Source: Brevipalpus yothersi
Lineage: Eukaryota; Arthropoda; Arachnida; Trombidiformes; Tenuipalpidae
DNA: 64,000 bases
NCBI GenBank assembly: GCA_003956705.1
Contig: QZCP01000268.1
Location: 428,495 to 492,494 of the forward strand
Direction of reading: 5' to 3'
Shown here: positions 62,756 to 64,000 of the stretch, one piece after another
Numbering within the stretch: the first letter of the stretch is position 1
Layout of the letters: every line of letters begins with the position of its first letter
Translations under genes and position numbers: made by a program
The notes under the pieces: generated by a model
What the model saw: only the letters and a program-made list of their open reading frames with translations
Databases searched by the model: none
Told to the model about the DNA's origin: nothing

Positions 62756-64000
62756 TGCCGATAAGAAAGTTGCCGCAAGAGAGAAGTCTCACAAGGGCAA
62801 TGGGATTGATGGACAGTCCTGATGACAATCAGACATAATGATAAGCACGTCAGATCGAAGAACGAAGAAAATTTCTACTTGTTAAAGGTGAAATCAAGAA
62901 CAAGAAGAGAAATACACTGACCAAATCTAGGCTCATGAATATGTGGAATATGGAATATACAAACGTCCATGGAACCAGGGTTAGTCACTGGACGGTGAAA
63001 TACACATGAACTTCACAATCAACAGATATTAGGTAATTTTTCCCCTAACACATTCCATCACTCTTTGAATATTATCAGAATCAACAATATGATTATTGGT
63101 TATTGTCGTTGGGTGCAAAAGATGAAAATGTGTTATCAATGCTGGGGGAGTTTTTCTCATGGATTGTACGACTGCTATAGATCGTTTTCGGGGAAATATT
63201 TATTGATTCGAGAATCAGTTTCATAGGGTTTTGAGGTGAAAAAAATTTCAGATTTTCATGGACAACAAAGAAAAAATGGAAAAAATTTTGACACAGTGGC
63301 AATGCTTGAAAGATTGAAAAAGAAACCAAATTAAAGAAAAAAATTGTTTATCATTCAATTCGTCAATTTGATTCGATTTCAATTACCGAGTTCTGCTGAA
63401 CTTACGAGGAAAATTATCTCTTGCACAGTTTAAGTGAAAATTGCACACTTTTTCCGGATCAGATATTCCAAAATCTCATTATCTCCCACAATCGGTAGTC
63501 AATGAAACTCAGAAAACAAGGAAGATTGTTTAATGAAATTGATTAAATTGAGTATCATCGAAAAATACTTCCGCATCAACTGACCTCTAGATGGTAATGG
63601 TGATGATCGCATACTTGAATTTTGATTTTTGTGAAACGCTCTCGAATCATATGAACATTAAAACATCAAAGTTTGATTCCATTAGATCGAGCCAGATTCT
63701 TGGACACCAATATCCCTCCTCATGTACTTGGAATGCTTTTTTTGCTCATAAACTATTTCATTCTGAGTGTTGCAACATGATGAAAATCATGATTTGAACC
63801 AGGGCAAGAAATTGTCAACTATATTCAGTCGGATTCATTCGGAAGGTCCAAGGTTTCAAGAGGATTGAGAAGGAATAATCCTACTCAAGGGTGATTTTCA
63901 TCCAATCTGAGAATATTATCATCAAAATTCTTCCACTAATTAGCTCACTTTGAATTTGAAACTATTACTACTTGCTCCTCGAAACCCTGAGAGCTTTATC
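62121..64000. other. Upstream spacer, no gene recognised
   Basis: The last 1.9 kb: GA-rich DNA at 62455-62565 and a (GA)n tract at 62689-62751, then AT-rich sequence to the edge. The first part is probably the promoter of the long isoform of the coiled-coil gene. Open frames here are repeat-driven or unconvincing. Confidence 0.45.
62689..62751. repeat. (GA)n microsatellite
   Basis: About 63 nt of AG repeat some 570 nt upstream of the long-isoform ATG of the minus-strand gene. Confidence 0.95.

Overview
The window is a gene-dense, AT-rich eukaryotic nuclear contig. Spliceosomal introns are short (about 45-100 nt is common; a few are expanded by CT/GA microsatellites) and have clean GT..AG borders. 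A subfamily H-type ABC transporter, a VMAT-type SLC18 carrier, an ABCA1-type transporter and lark/Papi-type RNA-binding proteins point to an arthropod. The compact introns, many intronless genes and abundant (CT)n tracts make a small chelicerate, probably an acariform mite, my best guess. That placement is inference. There are no bacterial operons, CRISPR arrays, recognisable transposons or viral genes. Two runs of N (27119-27154 and 61012-61074) sit inside long CT tracts and are assembly gaps.

Layout. 1-10172 (-): the first 1846 codons of an ABCA1-type full transporter, running off the left edge. 11399-13110 (+): WDR74/Nsa1-like ribosome-biogenesis WD protein. 13992-15060 (-): short, possibly decayed ORFs. 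15214-16174 (-): UBE2J1-type ER ubiquitin-conjugating enzyme. 16983-20185 (+): eight-exon tetraspanin. 20990-21697 (-): SWSAP1-like RecA-fold protein. 22826-23663 (+): TDRKH/Papi-like double-KH protein without a Tudor domain. 25627-29187 (+): nine-exon vesicular monoamine transporter. 30312-32267 (+): procollagen galactosyltransferase (COLGALT). 33084-34682 (+): ING-family PHD protein. 34976-36196 (-): ALG5 dolichyl-phosphate glucosyltransferase. 36909-38704 (+): RBM4/lark-like protein with one RRM and a zinc knuckle. 38705-42669: gene-poor. 42670-43473 (+): ELOVL-like protein without the histidine box. 45063-46030 (-): unknown membrane protein. 47369-49853 (-): ABCH transporter. 50845-52003 (+): TRMT10C/MRPP1-like mitochondrial RNase P subunit. 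52417-53045 (-): five-exon Tctex-type dynein light chain. 53884-62120 (-): large low-complexity, coiled-coil protein with two alternative first exons. 62121-64000: no gene recognised.

The genes do not form one pathway; they are ordinary housekeeping, secretory and transport genes. COLGALT, ALG5 and UBE2J1 all act at the ER (collagen glycosylation, N-glycan precursor synthesis, ER-associated degradation). Several pairs are head to head with 0.7-1.2 kb between start codons. I see no evidence for a new multi-gene system. The best leads are single proteins: the ELOVL homologue that has lost its active-site histidines, the Papi-like protein without its Tudor domain, the SWSAP1-like protein with an altered Walker A motif, and the paired alternative first exons at 59711-62120.
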